A program made the position numbers and the translations under genes. DNA of 64,000 nucleotides. It comes from Lamellibrachia columna. Its lineage: Eukaryota; Annelida; Polychaeta; Sabellida; Siboglinidae. The stretch spans positions 58,501 through 122,500 of the forward strand of contig OY759273.1 of NCBI GenBank assembly GCA_963662155.1. The letters are read 5' to 3'. The notes beneath the pieces are model-generated. The model was not told where the DNA came from, searched no databases, and was given only the letters and a program-made list of their open reading frames with translations. How positions within the stretch are numbered: the stretch's first letter is position 1; each line of letters opens with the position of its first letter. Below, in pieces: positions 61,508 through 64,000 of the stretch.

Positions 61508-62667
61508 AGTAAGACAAGATTTAACAAGTTTGCCATCCCAAGTTCCAGATGGCAAATGGACATGGAAGCCATTGGTTTATCGAGAGTCCAACAATTTTCT
61601 CATCTATGTGTAGCCTGCCCTTATCAAATATCTGTCAATTCTATTTTTAAACATATTCACACTACTAGCATTAACACAATCATTTAGCAGTTTGTTCCAT
61701 TCATTTTTCACCCTTTGTGAGAAAGAGTATTTTCTCATGTCCAACCTACACTGCTCCTTAACTAATGCTGTTTGGTGTCCTCAGGTTCTACTGCCTTCTT
61801 TAAGTTTGAAGAACATATTCCTGCCAACATCCTCATAACCATTCACTATTTTAAACACTTATATTTGGTCTCCTCTTAGTCTCCTGGTCTCTAGTGTTGT
61901 CAAACCACATTGTAATAAGCGACTTTTGTAACTAAGGTCTCTCAATTCTGGAATCATTTTAGTTGAACTTCGTTGTATTCTTTCTAACTTGTCTATGTCC
62001 TTTTTACGATATAGCCTCCATGCATGAATACAATATTCCAAATGCGGTATAACTTTTGCTTTGTACAGGGGTACAATTAGCTGTTTCTTCTTATACATGA
62101 TAGTTCTCCTAATTAGCACTAGGATTTATTTTCCTTTCGAAGCAGCAATCCCACATTGCTCTGATACTTTCATCTCAGCACCAAATGTTACTCCTATGTC
62201 CTTTCCTGCGTGGTTCTACCTAGTACAGCATCCCCCATTTTATATTCTTCGTCCATGTTTCCATGTCCTATATGTATACATTTACACTTTCCAAAATTGA
62301 ATAATATTTGCCACTTTTATGATAATTTAACTAATTTATCTAGATCATCCTGTAAACTGTGTTTATCTGTAACATTAGTAACCTTTCTGAATACTTTTGT
62401 GTCATCTGCAAATTTGAGTACTTTGCTAGATATGTCCTCTTCCAAATCATTTATGTATATATTAAAACCAGTATAGGGCCTAATACTGATCTCTGTGGTA
62501 CCCCATTCAAAACAGATTTCCAGTTTGAAATCTCACCATCTACTATTACTCTGTTTTCTGTGTGTAAGCCACTTTTCTATCCAGTTGATTACATCATTAC
62601 CTATGCCAAGGGCTTTTAGCTTAAGTAATAATCTTTGATGTGACACTTTATCGAAAGCTTTCTGAAA
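61508..62667 (-). mobile_element. CR1-clade LINE, 3' half
   Basis: Minus-strand RT C-terminal pieces: [59 protein letters not shown] and CGLTTLETRRLRGDQI, then the usual C-terminus to about 61625. The 3' tail AAGATTTAACAAG is at 61518. Truncated 5' at about 62667 within FDKV. Frameshifts throughout; only a short TA run at IYIND (62452-62464). Confidence 0.82.
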
Positions 62668-63494
<827 letters not shown>

Positions 63495-63588
63495 TCATTG
63501 TGCCTTTAAATCTACATTTACTTGTTTATATTGAGTTTGAATGTTTCCCGTGTTGTTTGTGTTATAATCGTTTTTGCACCTACTTTAG

Positions 63589-63656
63589 ATGTGACGATGC
63601 GACATATCCAGGTTCTCATTCCGGAACTGCTACTGCTGGGTGCAATGGACGCTGTG
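63589..63656 (+). CDS. Possible small Cys-rich exon
   Basis: The acceptor-like TTGCACCTACTTTAG is followed by 68 nt encoding CDDATYPGSHSGTATAGCNGRC, split here as CDDATYPGSH and SGTATAGCNGRC, then donor GTGAGA. Composition is more protein-like than the flanks. No partner exons visible. Confidence 0.3.
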
Positions 63657-64000
63657 GTGAGAGTACTATAATTTTTCTTCAATATGTCCTAACACGGAGT
63701 GATAGACATATTTGTAAAACAGTGATGCAACAAACATCATTTCATAAGATTAACTTGGGAAAGAAAACACTACATGTAATAATAATAGTCAAAACCTGAA
63801 ATAATGAATGTCTTTCAATGTTGTGTTTTTTTTCCATTCAATCTCTGACCCTAAGTGTCCTGACTAGCCAAATTAATATGTTGTATTAAAACAACACTGA
63901 TAACGTTTCGCCAGGGGAACAAACAAATATAATTTGCTTTGTATTAATCTTATATTCATTTGTATATCCATGATGTGCAAATGTCTTGCATATAAATATA
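63657..64000. other. Non-coding to window end
   Basis: Nothing recognised. Confidence 0.5.

Overview
This 64-kb window is animal nuclear DNA. It carries CR1-, L2- and RTE-type LINEs, pogo-, Kolobok- and CACTG-type DNA transposons, GT/AG-bounded exons, long (TA)n and (TG)n microsatellites and many minisatellites. It has no operons, ribosome-binding sites, CRISPR or phage genes. The mix suits a repeat-rich marine invertebrate; a mollusc or other lophotrochozoan is a guess. I found no complete host gene. The host-like coding sequence is a split Cys-rich gene with an M23 (LytM/LECT2-like) peptidase fold, present twice and damaged in both copies, plus one broken rhodopsin-type GPCR.

Layout. 1-1.3 kb: ACGTTGAAA-type repeat array. 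1.3-11.2 kb: one CR1 3' half split by two DNA transposons that sit two bases apart, a pogo element (1456-3989, TA duplication) and a 6.4-kb CACTG...CAGTG element (3994-10367, CA duplication). 11.2-17.2 kb: duplication copy A, with remnants of the M23-like gene on the minus strand and 60-, 34- and 44-bp minisatellites. 18.4-22.5 kb: longest CR1, with ORF1 (esterase-like) and ORF2 (EN and RT) and a (TA)n tract inside the RT. 22.5-31.7 kb: duplication copy B, interrupted by a 3.7-kb Kolobok element (27064-30757) whose empty site is preserved in copy A. 31.7-33.1 kb: inverted CR1. 35.2-37.8 kb: inverted LINE piece, a 210-bp (TG)n tract and an RTE-type LINE. 40.5-41.6 kb: L2-like LINE. 42.8-43.4 kb: two tandem arrays. 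44.8-47.8 kb: best-preserved CR1 ORF2, next to the GPCR pseudogene (48.0-48.5 kb). 48.9-54.4 kb: L2-like LINE split inside its RT catalytic box by a CR1 (50.1-52.8 kb). 54.5-64 kb: CR1 scraps, (TA)n tracts, a nine-unit 43-bp minisatellite, another CR1 3' half and one possible small exon.

The genes do not form a pathway. The window is most useful as a record of insertions and mutations. The two paralogous copies give ancestral states, so a TTAA insertion, a templated foldback mutation, minisatellite copy-number changes and reciprocal gene decay can be read directly. Every LINE and transposase reading frame seen here is interrupted at least once, so none looks autonomous as assembled.
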